In this document: positions 15,100 to 23,982 of the stretch, one piece after another
How the letters are laid out: every line of letters starts with the position of its first letter
Position numbering within the stretch: the first letter of the stretch is position 1
Made by a program: the position numbers and the translations under genes
The notes under the pieces: generated by a model
What the model was told of the DNA's origin: nothing
Seen by the model: only the letters and a program-made list of their open reading frames with translations
The model's database searches: none
Assembly (NCBI GenBank): GCA_002293505.1
Contig: DBDI01000014.1
Coordinates: forward strand, 42,062-100,402
From: Alistipes sp. UBA936
Lineage (GTDB): Bacteria; Bacteroidota; Bacteroidia; Bacteroidales; Rikenellaceae
DNA length: 58,341 bases
Direction: 5' to 3'

Positions 15100-15900
15100 A
15101 TGGAAATTACAGCAGCAGATGTTGCAAAACTGAGAAAAATGACCGGCGCGGGTATGATGGACTGCAAGGCCGCGCTGAAAGAATCAAACTGTGATTTCGA
15201 CAAAGCAAAAGACATCATCAGGGAGAAAGGAAAACTCGTCGCAGACAAAAGAGCAGACAGAACAGCAACAGAAGGGGTGGTCGTCTACAAGATCAACGGA
15301 GGAAAAGGATATATGCTGTGCCTGGCCTGTGAAACCGACTTTGTAGCCAAAAATGCAGACTTCGGAGCATCGGCAGAAGAAATCCTGGCGGAAGCAGTGG
15401 CGAAGGATGTGGCAGATTTGGAAGGATTATTAGCATTGGTGGGAGACAAAGTAGCAGAGAAGAGCGGCCAGACGGGAGAAAAAGTAGAACTACCATTCTA
15501 TGCGAAGGTGGAAGCGCCCTACATTGATGCGTATGTGCACACCAACAAAAAGCTGGGAGCAATGGTAGGCTTCAACAAAACTATTCCGGCGGAAGTGTCG
15601 CACGATGTGTGTATGCAAGCAACAGCGATGGCACCAGTGTCGATAGACGAGGGAGATGTGCCGGCAGCGGTGTTGGAGAAAGAACGCGAAATTGGCAGGG
15701 AACAGGCGCGTCAAGAAGGAAAGCCGGAAGCGATGCTGGACAAAATCGCAGAAGGAAAGCTCGCGAAGTTCATCAAGGAGAACACCTTGGTAAACCAGGC
15801 TCTGGTGAAGAACCCGAAAGAAACAGTAGGACAATTCATTGCAGCAGCAGATCCAGGGGCGAAGGTGGTGGCGTATCGCCGGTTTAGCCTGAACGACTAA
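15100..15900 (+). CDS. tsf: Elongation factor Ts
   Basis: Nucleotide-exchange factor for EF-Tu, 266 residues. The N-terminal UBA-like domain (MEITAADVAKLRKMTGAGMM, DCKAALKES) is followed by the core with ETDFVAKN, the TDFV motif that touches EF-Tu, and HTNKKLGAMVGFN. Two bases separate it from rpsB. It ends 43 bases before a strong bidirectional terminator. Confidence 0.95.
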   Translation: MEITAADVAKLRKMTGAGMMDCKAALKESNCDFDKAKDIIREKGKLVADKRADRTATEGVVVYKINGGKGYMLCLACETDFVAKNADFGASAEEILAEAVAKDVADLEGLLALVGDKVAEKSGQTGEKVELPFYAKVEAPYIDAYVHTNKKLGAMVGFNKTIPAEVSHDVCMQATAMAPVSIDEGDVPAAVLEKEREIGREQARQEGKPEAMLDKIAEGKLAKFIKENTLVNQALVKNPKETVGQFIAAADPGAKVVAYRRFSLND

Positions 15901-15939
15901 GTCGGAACGCTGACGGCGATTAATTTACTTCGTCACAAA

Positions 15940-15976
15940 AAAAGAGGCCGCCCTGAGAGGGGCGGCCTCTTTTTTG
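15940..15976. terminator. Bidirectional terminator between tsf and the M16 gene
   Basis: Stem GAGGCCGCCC (15944-15953) / GGGCGGCCTC (15960-15969) with a six-base loop, flanked by A residues on the left and T residues on the right. It can therefore stop transcription from both tsf and the convergent peptidase gene. Confidence 0.9.
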
Positions 15977-15993
15977 GGGGGTGGCCCACCGGA

Positions 15994-18903
15994 TCAGTAA
16001 CCGAAAATCTCGGACTGGGAGACGCGAGAAACGGGGCCGAGAGAGCGAAGAAACTCCATATCGAGGTCTGCGGAACGCCCCAAGATACAGAAAGTGTAAG
16101 AACGGTCGGCAACCCACTGTTGCTGGAAAGAAACGACGTCGGCCAGAGTCATAGAAGGAATCTGTTCCCAAAGAGTCTGGCGGCGGTCATAATCCAAGCC
16201 GAGGTCCTGAGAAGAGATCCAATACTCGAGAACGTTCATCTTAGTAGTACGCTGGGTGCGAAGGCCGTCGAGCAAAGAAGTCTTAGCCAACTCGAAAGCA
16301 GCCTCCGACTGAGGCATATCATTGATGATCTCCTCGAAGGCAGAAGCAGCGTCGCGAAGCTTGTCGTTCTGAGTGGCGATGAATGCAGTGTAGGTGTAAG
16401 GAAACAGAAGGCGAGAAGGACGGCGAAGAGCAGCGGAAGCAGAGTAAGCCAATCCGCGAGCCTCGCGCATCTCCTGGAATACGATAGCGTTCATCGAACC
16501 ACCGAAGTATTCGTTATAAAGGGTCTGGATAGCGTCGATAGCAGGGTCGTAACGCTCGCCGCGATTGGAGTACTGGATGTAGTAGATCTGAGCAGCGTCG
16601 TATTCAGCGAGGAGAACAGAGTTGGAAGGAGTCTCGACAGTGGGGAACTCGGCGCCGGTTTGAGGAGCGGAAAGAGTGGCGGAGACGGAGTGGTGAGTGT
16701 CCAAGTCGGCCAACAAGTCGGTGTGAGAAGCGGGACCGTAATAAGCGATACGGTGCTGAAGAGAGAAGAGCTCGCGGAGCTTAGAGAGCAACTGCTCCGA
16801 AGTAACAGCCTGCAACTGGACGTTAGTGAGGGTGTTGTTACGGATGAAAGCGGGACCGCGCATAGCGTAAGTCTGGAGGCGAGCGAAGTTACGAGACTGG
16901 TTAAGTTTGGCGTCGGCGCGAGATTTGATCATATCAGCCTTCAAGGTCGCAAGAACAGTCTCGTTAGGAACAGCCTCGGAGAGCAACTTCTCGGTGAGCT
17001 CCATTGCGCGAGGCATATTCTCCGACAAACCCTCGATAGCGAGCAAAGTACGATCATCACCAACGGAAAGGTACCAACTACAAGCAAGAGTGTAAAACTC
17101 CGAAGCAAACTGCTCGGGAGTCATATCCGAAGTACCGAGGTACTCGACGTATGAAGCAGCCAGAGAGAGGAGAGGATCGGAGTTGGAGCCCATCTCGAAA
17201 ATGTAGGCGATGTCGAACAAGTCGGTAGTGGTGTTCTGTTTGTAGAGAACCTCGATGTCGGACTTAGCAGCAAGGCGGTCCATATCCTTGGAGAAGTCGA
17301 CGAAAACAGGCTCGATCGGAGAAACGGGGGTGTTCTGGATCTCGGTGAGGAAAGCGCTCTGGACGTCGCGGTTAGTCTGGATGGGGGTTATGGTGGGTTT
17401 CGACATCTTGATTTCGCCGGGATCCTTACCCTGGCGTTTGAACACAACGGCGAAGTTGTCGCCAGTGAAGTAAGCGTTTGCGAAAGCAACGACCTCCTGT
17501 TTTGTCATACGGCCGAGGCGGTCGAGCTCCGATACCATACGGCTCCAAGGAATGTCGTTAACGAACGAAGTAACAAGAGCGTCGGCGCGGCCGTCGTTAG
17601 AGTCAAGGTAGCGCTGGGTCTGGGCCTTGTAATTGTTAACGGTAGCGGGAATCAGGTCGTCGGAAAAGTCACCAGCCTTGAGGCGGTCGATCTCGGCCAG
17701 AAGCAAGTCGCGAACCTCCTCGAGGGACTGGCCGGCCTTGGGGCGAGCCTGAAGCATCAAAACACCGTGGTCGGCCAGAGAAAGGTAACCACCGTAAGAA
17801 GAGAGAACTTTCTGGGACTGGTTCAAGTCGAGGTCGAAGAGTCCGGCCTGACCGTTGGAGAGAATACCCGAGATGATGTTCATAACATCGTTATCGGAGC
17901 TATTCGCGCCCCCGGTACGCCAAGCAAGAGTAACAGATTCGGCGTCGAGGCCAAGAACCTCGCGGACGATGGGTTCGGTGATCGTGGGGAGAGGATCGAA
18001 GGCAAGCTTGGGAAGATCGGGGTTGGGCTGAAGAGAGCCGAAGTATTTGTCGATGATGGCGATGGTCGTGTCGGGATCGAAGTCGCCAGACATACAAACA
18101 GCCATATTATTGGGAACGTACCAAGTGGAGTGGTAGTTACGGATGTTAATGATCGACGGGTTCTTGAGGTGCTCCTGAGTACCGAGCACGGTCTGAGAAC
18201 CGTAAGGGTGGGAGGGAAAGAGGGCAGAAAGCATCTGTTCGAGAACCTTACGAGAGTCCTGAGTGAGAGACATATTCTTCTCCTCGTAGACGGTTTCGAG
18301 TTCGGTGTGGAAACCGCGGATAACGGGGTTCGCAAAGCGGTCGGCCTGGATACGAGCCCAATTCTCGATCTGATTGGAAGGAATGTCCTCGACGTAAACA
18401 GTCTGGTCGTATGAAGTATAAGCGTTTGTACCGGAAGCGCCGATGGCAGACATCAATTTGTCGTACTCGTTAGGAATCGAGTAACCGGAAGCAAGGTAAG
18501 ACAAAGAGTCGATCTGAGAGTAGAGTGCGGCGCGGGTGGCCTCGTCGTCGGAGGTGCGGTAAGTCTCGAACGTGGCCTCGATCTGGTCGAGAAGCGGTTT
18601 CTCGGCGGAGAAGTCCTGAGTACCGAAATTAGGAGTGCCCTTGAACATCAAGTGCTCGAAGTAGTGGGCCAAGCCGGTTGTCTCGGCGGGGTCGTTCTTA
18701 CCACCGACGCGAACAGCAATGTAAGTCTGGATACGAGGAGTCTCGGAATTAGGAGCAAGGTAAACCTTCAGGCCGTTAGGAAGAGTGTAGATACGAGCGC
18801 CCATAGGGTCGCCGGAAACGCTCTCGTACTTGTACTTAGAACCGCACGAAGCAAGGCAGGCGGTGAGGGCCAGGAGCGTGAGGAGGGTGAGGAATTTTTT
18901 CAT
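15994..18903 (-). CDS. M16 family zinc metallopeptidase, lipoprotein
   Basis: A 969-residue, two-repeat insulinase/pitrilysin-type peptidase probably anchored in the outer or inner membrane facing the periplasm. The signal peptide ends in the lipobox LASC (Cys20). The inverted zinc motif HYFEH lies at 80-84, with the downstream Glu region ELETVYEEKN. The second M16 repeat (from about residue 530) lacks the zinc motif, as is normal for the inactive half. Typical substrates are peptides; none can be assigned. It lies five bases after panD on the same strand. Its coding strand is C/T-rich, opposite to neighbouring plus genes. Confidence 0.9.
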   Translation of the reverse strand: MKKFLTLLTLLALTACLASCGSKYKYESVSGDPMGARIYTLPNGLKVYLAPNSETPRIQTYIAVRVGGKNDPAETTGLAHYFEHLMFKGTPNFGTQDFSAEKPLLDQIEATFETYRTSDDEATRAALYSQIDSLSYLASGYSIPNEYDKLMSAIGASGTNAYTSYDQTVYVEDIPSNQIENWARIQADRFANPVIRGFHTELETVYEEKNMSLTQDSRKVLEQMLSALFPSHPYGSQTVLGTQEHLKNPSIINIRNYHSTWYVPNNMAVCMSGDFDPDTTIAIIDKYFGSLQPNPDLPKLAFDPLPTITEPIVREVLGLDAESVTLAWRTGGANSSDNDVMNIISGILSNGQAGLFDLDLNQSQKVLSSYGGYLSLADHGVLMLQARPKAGQSLEEVRDLLLAEIDRLKAGDFSDDLIPATVNNYKAQTQRYLDSNDGRADALVTSFVNDIPWSRMVSELDRLGRMTKQEVVAFANAYFTGDNFAVVFKRQGKDPGEIKMSKPTITPIQTNRDVQSAFLTEIQNTPVSPIEPVFVDFSKDMDRLAAKSDIEVLYKQNTTTDLFDIAYIFEMGSNSDPLLSLAASYVEYLGTSDMTPEQFASEFYTLACSWYLSVGDDRTLLAIEGLSENMPRAMELTEKLLSEAVPNETVLATLKADMIKSRADAKLNQSRNFARLQTYAMRGPAFIRNNTLTNVQLQAVTSEQLLSKLRELFSLQHRIAYYGPASHTDLLADLDTHHSVSATLSAPQTGAEFPTVETPSNSVLLAEYDAAQIYYIQYSNRGERYDPAIDAIQTLYNEYFGGSMNAIVFQEMREARGLAYSASAALRRPSRLLFPYTYTAFIATQNDKLRDAASAFEEIINDMPQSEAAFELAKTSLLDGLRTQRTTKMNVLEYWISSQDLGLDYDRRQTLWEQIPSMTLADVVSFQQQWVADRSYTFCILGRSADLDMEFLRSLGPVSRVSQSEIFGY

Positions 18904-18908
18904 AAGGA

Positions 18909-19259
18909 TTATAGGATTGAGTTGGTTGTTTCGTCGGGGAAGACAATCTTAGGAGTGAAAGTCAGAGCCTCCTCGGGAGTCATTTGGGCGTAAGCCATAA
19001 CGATCAAGCGGTCGCCAACGGAAACCTTACGAGCAGCAGCACCGTTAAGCCCGACAGAACCGGAACCGCGAGCACCTTTAATAACGTAAGTGTCGAGCCG
19101 CTCGCCATTGTCGATGTTAGCGATGAAAACGCGCTCGCCGGGGAAGAGCCCGGCAGCATCCATAAGGTTCTCGTCGAGAGTGATACTACCGACGTAATTG
19201 AGGTTAGCCTCGGTGACGCGAATACGGTGGAGCTTGGATTTAAGAATCTCTATTGTCAT
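18909..19259 (-). CDS. panD: Aspartate 1-decarboxylase
   Basis: Makes beta-alanine from aspartate for pantothenate. The 116-residue proenzyme has the self-cleavage Gly24-Ser25 in NYVGSITLDE, which generates the pyruvoyl group. Other family marks are YVIKGARGSGSVGLNGAAARK and GDRLIVMAYAQM. The ATG at 19259 is chosen over an upstream TTG. The start lies inside the 3' end of panC (20-base overlap), so both enzymes of the beta-alanine branch are cotranslated. Confidence 0.95.
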   Translation of the reverse strand: MTIEILKSKLHRIRVTEANLNYVGSITLDENLMDAAGLFPGERVFIANIDNGERLDTYVIKGARGSGSVGLNGAAARKVSVGDRLIVMAYAQMTPEEALTFTPKIVFPDETTNSIL

Positions 19260-20031
19260 AATTATCAATCAATCTTACAGGACCGGCCTGGACAGCAACG
19301 AACGTACGGCCCCAATGAGGCTCGCAATAGATCACTTTCAGCAGGTCGGAGGTTTCTATTTGTCGGGTTATTTGTGCAGGGTCGGTGTGGCTTTTGAGGG
19401 CCGAGTAAATGGCGGGAGCAGCAGCGCGGTATTCGGGGGGAAGAAGCGAGTTACGAGAAGACATAGCAAGACCGTCGGGCTCGCGGACGATAGGGCAGGG
19501 GATTATTTCGAGGGACCGGGCCCAGGGTTCGTTGTTTTGTTTTGCTTGTTTTGTCATCTCGGTAATGACGGCGATCTGCTGGAAGTCCTTCTCACCGAAA
19601 AACGCCTTGTCCGGTTTTACCGCCTCGAAAAGCTTCGAAACGATCTGAGCAACGCCGTTGAAGTGGCCGGGGCGGGAAGCGCCCTCCATTATGGCATCCA
19701 GCTCGCCGAAGTCCCAAGTACGGGTGTCGGGAGTGGGGTACATCTCCTCGGCCTCGGGAACAAAGACGATATCCACACCCTCGCGGGCGAGAAGGAGAAG
19801 GTCCAATTCGAGAGTTTGAGGGTAGTTTGCAAGGTCGGCGGGATCGTTGAACTGAGTGGGGTTGACGAAGATACTGACGACAACGGTACCGCCGGTCTGT
19901 TTAGCAGCTTTGACCAAAGAGAGGTGCCCGGCGTGGAGCGCCCCCATTGTGGGAACGAAGCAAATCTCGCCCCGGTCGTCACCAGAGCCAAGTGCAGCGG
20001 ACAACGCAGATTTTGTGTTTACAACCAACAT
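19240..20031 (-). CDS. panC: Pantothenate synthetase
   Basis: ATP-dependent ligation of pantoate and beta-alanine. The 263-residue protein has FVPTMGALHAGHLSLV (HIGH-like), VSIFVNPTQF, the FGEKDFQQ motif and the SSRNSLL motif. The ATG at 20031 (MLVVNTKS) is preferred over an in-frame TTG 12 bases upstream that overlaps the -7 element. It is expressed divergently from the M23 gene. panB is not in the window. Confidence 0.95.
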   Translation of the reverse strand: MLVVNTKSALSAALGSGDDRGEICFVPTMGALHAGHLSLVKAAKQTGGTVVVSIFVNPTQFNDPADLANYPQTLELDLLLLAREGVDIVFVPEAEEMYPTPDTRTWDFGELDAIMEGASRPGHFNGVAQIVSKLFEAVKPDKAFFGEKDFQQIAVITEMTKQAKQNNEPWARSLEIIPCPIVREPDGLAMSSRNSLLPPEYRAAAPAIYSALKSHTDPAQITRQIETSDLLKVIYCEPHWGRTFVAVQAGPVRLIDNYDNRDS

Positions 20032-20040
20032 TACGCGAGC

Positions 20041-20067
20041 CAAAGTTAAAAAAAAATGATAACTTTG
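20041..20067. promoter_or_regulatory. Back-to-back promoters of panC and the M23 gene
   Basis: Minus-strand TAACTTTG (20048-20041) precedes the panC ATG by nine bases. Plus-strand TAACTTTG (20060-20067) precedes the peptidase ATG by six bases. Only 11 bases separate the two -7 elements, so the polymerase footprints overlap completely. No TTTG -33 box was found at the standard distance for either. Confidence 0.6.
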
Positions 20068-20073
20068 CGCGTT

Positions 20074-21339
20074 ATGAAAGATTTTTTGAAAAAATATGGA
20101 ATAACCATCATTGCGGCGGCAGTGGTGGGAGCAGCACTGGCAGCGCTAATCATAGGCCCAAGAGGAGAGGGGCAAGGAAGGAAGAGCAGGAGAGAGAGGG
20201 CGAGGAAGGAAGAAGTGAGGGAAGTGGAGATGTATGGAATGAAGTTCGACGAAGGAACCTATCAAGTGGTCGAAGGAGAGATAGCAAGCGGAGAAACAAT
20301 GAGCAATGTATTCGACCGATTCGGGCTGGGACCGGCGAGAATTCACAGGATAGAGCAAGTGGCGAGGGATTCGTTCGATCTGAGGAGAGTGAGGGCGGGA
20401 AACAAGTATGTCGCATTAGTGGAGCCGGATTCATTAGCGAGGCTGGCGCACTTTATATACGAGAAGTCGATGACCGACTATTTTGTGATCTCTTTACGGG
20501 GCGATACGGTGGAAGTGAGGAACGGACAGAAGCCGATAAGGATAGACAGAAGAGTGGCCACGGCAGAAATTTCGAGCTCGATGTGGAATGCGATAGTGGA
20601 CAACGGTCTACCGGCAGCACTGGCGGCGGAACTGGAAGATGTGTATGGGTGGAGCATAGATTTCTTCGGAATACAAGCGGGAGACAGTTTCGAAGTGATA
20701 TATGATCAAAGGTATGTGGATACACTACCGGCGGGAGTGGGGAGAATTTGGGGAGCAGCCTTCGAGCACGGAGGAAAGACGCACTGGGCAATACCGTTCG
20801 AGCAAGATGGAAAAGTGGCATACTGGGACGAGAACGGAAACAGTCTCAAGAAGCAATTCCTGAAAGCTCCACTGAAGTATTCCAGAATATCGTCGGGCTA
20901 CTCGACGGCAAGAAGGCATCCGATCACCAGGGTGGTGAGGCCCCATCTGGCGATAGACTATGCAGCACCGTCGGGAACACCGGTGTCGGCAGTGGCGGAT
21001 GGGGTGGTGACGAGGAGGTTTTGGGATTCGAAGGGAGGAGGAAATACTTTGTTCCTGAAGCACGCTCGTGGATATGAGACGGGGTATTTGCATCTGAGGG
21101 GCTTTGCAGCGGGAATTGTAGTGGGAGCAAGAGTGAGGCAAGGCCAAGTGATAGGGTATGTGGGATCCACGGGAGCATCGACGGGGCCGCACCTGGACTA
21201 CAGGGTGAGGGTGAACGGAAAGCCGATAAATCCATTGAGGATACCGCAAGAACCGGGAGAACCAATCAAGGCCGCGAACAAGGATGCCTTCGGAGCAGCG
21301 AGAGACAGTGTGATGAGAGAACTGAAAAGAGAAATATGA
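20074..21339 (+). CDS. M23 family peptidoglycan endopeptidase-like protein
   Basis: A 421-residue membrane-anchored protein with an N-terminal helix (about 9-28), a basic segment (30-50), two OapA/LysM-like adaptor regions and a C-terminal LytM/M23 domain (about 285-380). The zinc site shows HLAIDYAAPSGTP (HxxxD) and, where HxH is expected, GPHLDYRV, so Asp takes the place of the final His. This HLD variant may still bind zinc or may mark a regulatory LytM protein. The start at 20074 follows the -7 element by six bases. The stop overlaps the next start (ATGA). Confidence 0.87.
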   Translation: MKDFLKKYGITIIAAAVVGAALAALIIGPRGEGQGRKSRRERARKEEVREVEMYGMKFDEGTYQVVEGEIASGETMSNVFDRFGLGPARIHRIEQVARDSFDLRRVRAGNKYVALVEPDSLARLAHFIYEKSMTDYFVISLRGDTVEVRNGQKPIRIDRRVATAEISSSMWNAIVDNGLPAALAAELEDVYGWSIDFFGIQAGDSFEVIYDQRYVDTLPAGVGRIWGAAFEHGGKTHWAIPFEQDGKVAYWDENGNSLKKQFLKAPLKYSRISSGYSTARRHPITRVVRPHLAIDYAAPSGTPVSAVADGVVTRRFWDSKGGGNTLFLKHARGYETGYLHLRGFAAGIVVGARVRQGQVIGYVGSTGASTGPHLDYRVRVNGKPINPLRIPQEPGEPIKAANKDAFGAARDSVMRELKREI

Positions 21340-21833
21340 CAGAGATTAAGAAAATAGAGAAGGTGCTGAGGAAGCATCATTTGATGACGTTGGCGACGGG
21401 AACGGTGAGATCGGGGTCTGAGGGCCCGGTGGCGGTACCGTGGGTAGCTCACGTGTTTTATGTGTGGGCGGAAGAACTGGGAGCGTTTGTCTTTACGAGC
21501 GACCCGGAAACAAGGCACGGAGCAGAGATGACAGCAGGACCGGTGGCGGGAGGAATAGGGTTGGAGACGAAGAATGTGGGGCGAGTGCAAGGAGTGCAGA
21601 TAACGGGAAGAGTGAGGAGGCCGAAGGCGGCGGGAGAGGCGGGCGCGGGGGGCTCGGGCTTGGCTTCGGGAGGAGTGCGAGATGAGGCGGCGGCGGCGAA
21701 GCTGGCCTATCTGAGAAAGTTTCCATATGCAGCAGCGATGGGAGAACTGTCGGTGTGGCTAATGGAACCGGACTATATGAAGCTAACAGACAATACACTG
21801 GGGTTCGGAACCAAGATAGTGTGGGAAAAATGA
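21336..21833 (+). CDS. Pyridoxamine 5'-phosphate oxidase-like (YhbP-type) protein
   Basis: A 165-residue flavin-binding split-barrel protein of the PNPOx-like superfamily, similar to YhbP. The N-terminus LRKHHLMTLATGT and the strand FVFTSDPETRHGAEM match that group. A Gly/Ala-rich insertion (about 93-107) interrupts the barrel. The C-terminus ends LGFGTKIVWEK. Substrate unknown. It is coupled to the M23 gene by a four-base overlap and is followed directly by a terminator. Confidence 0.72.
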   Translation: MTEIKKIEKVLRKHHLMTLATGTVRSGSEGPVAVPWVAHVFYVWAEELGAFVFTSDPETRHGAEMTAGPVAGGIGLETKNVGRVQGVQITGRVRRPKAAGEAGAGGSGLASGGVRDEAAAAKLAYLRKFPYAAAMGELSVWLMEPDYMKLTDNTLGFGTKIVWEK

Positions 21834-21834
21834 A

Positions 21835-21865
21835 GAAGGGCGCCTTTCCGGCGCCCTTCTCATTT
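21835..21865. terminator. Hairpin terminator between the YhbP-like gene and glyA
   Basis: Perfect ten-base stem GAAGGGCGCC (21835-21844) / GGCGCCCTTC (21850-21859) with a five-base loop, followed by TCATTTTT. It begins two bases after the YhbP-like stop codon and may also serve the convergent glyA gene. Confidence 0.85.
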
Positions 21866-21881
21866 TTGGTCGAGGCCTTTG

Positions 21882-23156
21882 TTACCAGGCGAACAGGGGA
21901 AGGGGAGACATAAGGGAGTTAACCTCGGAACGGACGGCAGAGATGGTGTCGGGGTTGTCGGGGTCGGAAAGGACGCGGTCGATAAGGTCGACGACGGCAG
22001 GCATCTGGGCAGGAGTGAGGCCGCGAGAAGTAATAGCGGGAGTACCGAAGCGAAGCCCGGAAGTAGCGAACGGACTACGGGAATCGAACGGAACCATATT
22101 CTTATTAGTAGTAATATCAGCGGCGACGAGGGCCTTTTCAGCGGCCTTACCGGAGAGATCGGGGAATTTAGTACGGAGGTCGACGAGCATCAGGTGATTG
22201 TCGGTACCGCCGGAGATCAACTTATAACCCTTAGCAACGAAAGCAGCCGCCATAGCGGAAGCGTTAGCAACGACCTGTTTCTGGTAATCTTTATACTCAG
22301 GCCGGAGAGCCTCGCCGAAAGCAACAGCCTTAGCAGCGATCACGTGTTCCAACGGGCCGCCCTGGATACCGGGAAAAACAGCGGAATTAAGGACAGCGGA
22401 CATCTTTTTGATCTCACCCTTAGGAGTAGTGAGACCCCAGGGATTGTCGAAGTCGGAGCCCATAAGGATGATACCGCCGCGAGGACCGCGAAGGGTTTTA
22501 TGGGTGGTGGAAGTAACGATATGGGCGTGAGGAACAGGGTTGGAGAGGATACCGGCAGCGATCAAACCGGCCGTGTGAGCCATATCGACCAGGAACAGAG
22601 CCCCAACTTTGTCGGCGATGGAACGCATACGGGCGTAATCCCATTCGCGAGAGTAAGCAGAAGCACCCCCGACGAGGAGCTTAGGACGGTGTTCGAGAGC
22701 GAGGCGCTCCATCTCGTCGTAATCAATAGTACCGGTGGCTTCGGAAACTTTATAACCCACAGCCTTATAGTACATACCGGAAAAATTGACAGGAGAACCG
22801 TGAGAAAGGTGCCCGCCGTGAGAAAGGTCGAGGCCGAGGAAAGTGTCGCCGGGTTTCAGGCAAGCAACGAAGACAGCCATATTAGCCTGAGCACCGGAGT
22901 GAGGCTGGACGTTAGCGTATGAAGCCCCGTACAGTTTACAGACGCGCTCGATAGCCAGAGTTTCGATCTTATCCACAACCTCGCAACCACCGTAGTAACG
23001 AGCGCCGGGGTACCCTTCCGCGTATTTATTAGTGAGAACAGAACCCATAGCGGCCATAACGGCGTCGGATACGAAGTTCTCCGAAGCAATGAGCTCGATA
23101 CCGTGACACTGGCGGGAGCGCTCCTGCGAGATGAGGTCGAAAACGAGGTCTTTCAT
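21882..23156 (-). CDS. glyA: Serine hydroxymethyltransferase
   Basis: PLP enzyme that interconverts serine and glycine and supplies one-carbon units. The 424-residue protein shows IELIASENFVSDAV, the PLP-lysine region VTSTTHKTLRGPRGGIIL, and the conserved PHSGAQANMAVF. The ATG at 23156 is chosen because upstream in-frame sequence is not SHMT-like and overlaps fabG. The putative -7 element TCACTTTG (23167-23160) is a weak match and ends only three bases before the ATG. Confidence 0.96.
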   Translation of the reverse strand: MKDLVFDLISQERSRQCHGIELIASENFVSDAVMAAMGSVLTNKYAEGYPGARYYGGCEVVDKIETLAIERVCKLYGASYANVQPHSGAQANMAVFVACLKPGDTFLGLDLSHGGHLSHGSPVNFSGMYYKAVGYKVSEATGTIDYDEMERLALEHRPKLLVGGASAYSREWDYARMRSIADKVGALFLVDMAHTAGLIAAGILSNPVPHAHIVTSTTHKTLRGPRGGIILMGSDFDNPWGLTTPKGEIKKMSAVLNSAVFPGIQGGPLEHVIAAKAVAFGEALRPEYKDYQKQVVANASAMAAAFVAKGYKLISGGTDNHLMLVDLRTKFPDLSGKAAEKALVAADITTNKNMVPFDSRSPFATSGLRFGTPAITSRGLTPAQMPAVVDLIDRVLSDPDNPDTISAVRSEVNSLMSPLPLFAW

Positions 23157-23200
23157 AATCAAAGTGAGTTTTAGTGACCGCGAAATTAAGAATTTTTTCC

Positions 23201-23208
23201 TACATTTG
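23201..23208 (+). promoter_or_regulatory. -7 element upstream of fabG
   Basis: TACATTTG, an exact TAnnTTTG match 27 bases before the fabG ATG, followed by a T/A-rich leader that contains a second near copy (TACATTTA). No TTTG box at 19-21 bases upstream was found. Confidence 0.5.
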
Positions 23209-23235
23209 CGTCTACATTTAACTTTTAATTTTATT

Positions 23236-23982
23236 ATGGGACTACTGAAAGGAAAAGTCGCACTGGTAACCGGAGCGGCAAGAGGAATAGGAAGGGCCGT
23301 GGCCCTGGAAATGGCCAAAGAAGGTGCGGATGTGGCATTTACGGATCTGGCGGTGGACGAAAATGCGAAGAAAACAGAAGCAGATATCAAGGCGCTGGGC
23401 GTGCGCGGGAAAGCCTATGCCTCGAATGCGGCAAGTTTCGAAGAAGCACACAAGGTGGTGGACGAAGTGGTGAAGGATTTCGGAAGAGTGGACATACTGG
23501 TGAACAACGCGGGAATTACGAAGGACGGGCTGATGATGAGGATGAGCGAAGCGCAATGGGATGCAGTGATAGGAGTGAATCTGAAGAGCGCCTTCAACTA
23601 CATACACGCGGTGACACCGGTGATGGTGGCCCAAAGAGGAGGATCGGTCATAAATATGGCGTCGGTAGTGGGAGTGTCGGGAAATGCGGGTCAAGCAAAC
23701 TACTCGGCGAGCAAGGCGGGAATGATAGGGCTGGCAAAGAGTGTGGCAAAAGAACTGGGCCCGAGAGGAATCAGAGCAAATGCGATTGCCCCGGGATTCA
23801 TAATCACCGAGATGACCGAGCAACTACCGGACAGTGTGAAAGAAGAGTGGGCAAAACAAATACCAATGAGGCGAGGAGGAACACCGGAAGATGTAGCAAA
23901 AGCAGCTGTGTTCCTGGCGAGCGATCTGGCCTCCTACGTTAGTGGGCAAACGTTGCACGTATGCGGCGCAATGAATACTTAG
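23236..23982 (+). CDS. fabG: 3-oxoacyl-[ACP] reductase
   Basis: NADPH-dependent reductase of the fatty-acid elongation cycle, 248 residues. The short-chain dehydrogenase motifs are clear: VTGAARGIGRAVA (cofactor loop), NNAGITKDGLMMRM, the catalytic Ser in GSVINMASVVG, YSASK (Tyr and Lys) and the C-terminal SGQTLHVCGAM. The start MGLLKGKVALVTG is standard. It overlaps recG by 22 bases. It is the first gene of a run reaching to 32830. Confidence 0.93.
   Translation: MGLLKGKVALVTGAARGIGRAVALEMAKEGADVAFTDLAVDENAKKTEADIKALGVRGKAYASNAASFEEAHKVVDEVVKDFGRVDILVNNAGITKDGLMMRMSEAQWDAVIGVNLKSAFNYIHAVTPVMVAQRGGSVINMASVVGVSGNAGQANYSASKAGMIGLAKSVAKELGPRGIRANAIAPGFIITEMTEQLPDSVKEEWAKQIPMRRGGTPEDVAKAAVFLASDLASYVSGQTLHVCGAMNT

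Noticed and set aside
16120..17154. 344-codon plus-strand frame inside the M16 gene
   Set aside because: Antisense to a clearly conserved peptidase, no promoter or domain; another product of the skewed composition.
23157..23390. 78-residue N-terminal extension of GlyA
   Set aside because: It is antisense to fabG and its leader; the standard SHMT N-terminus begins at 23156.
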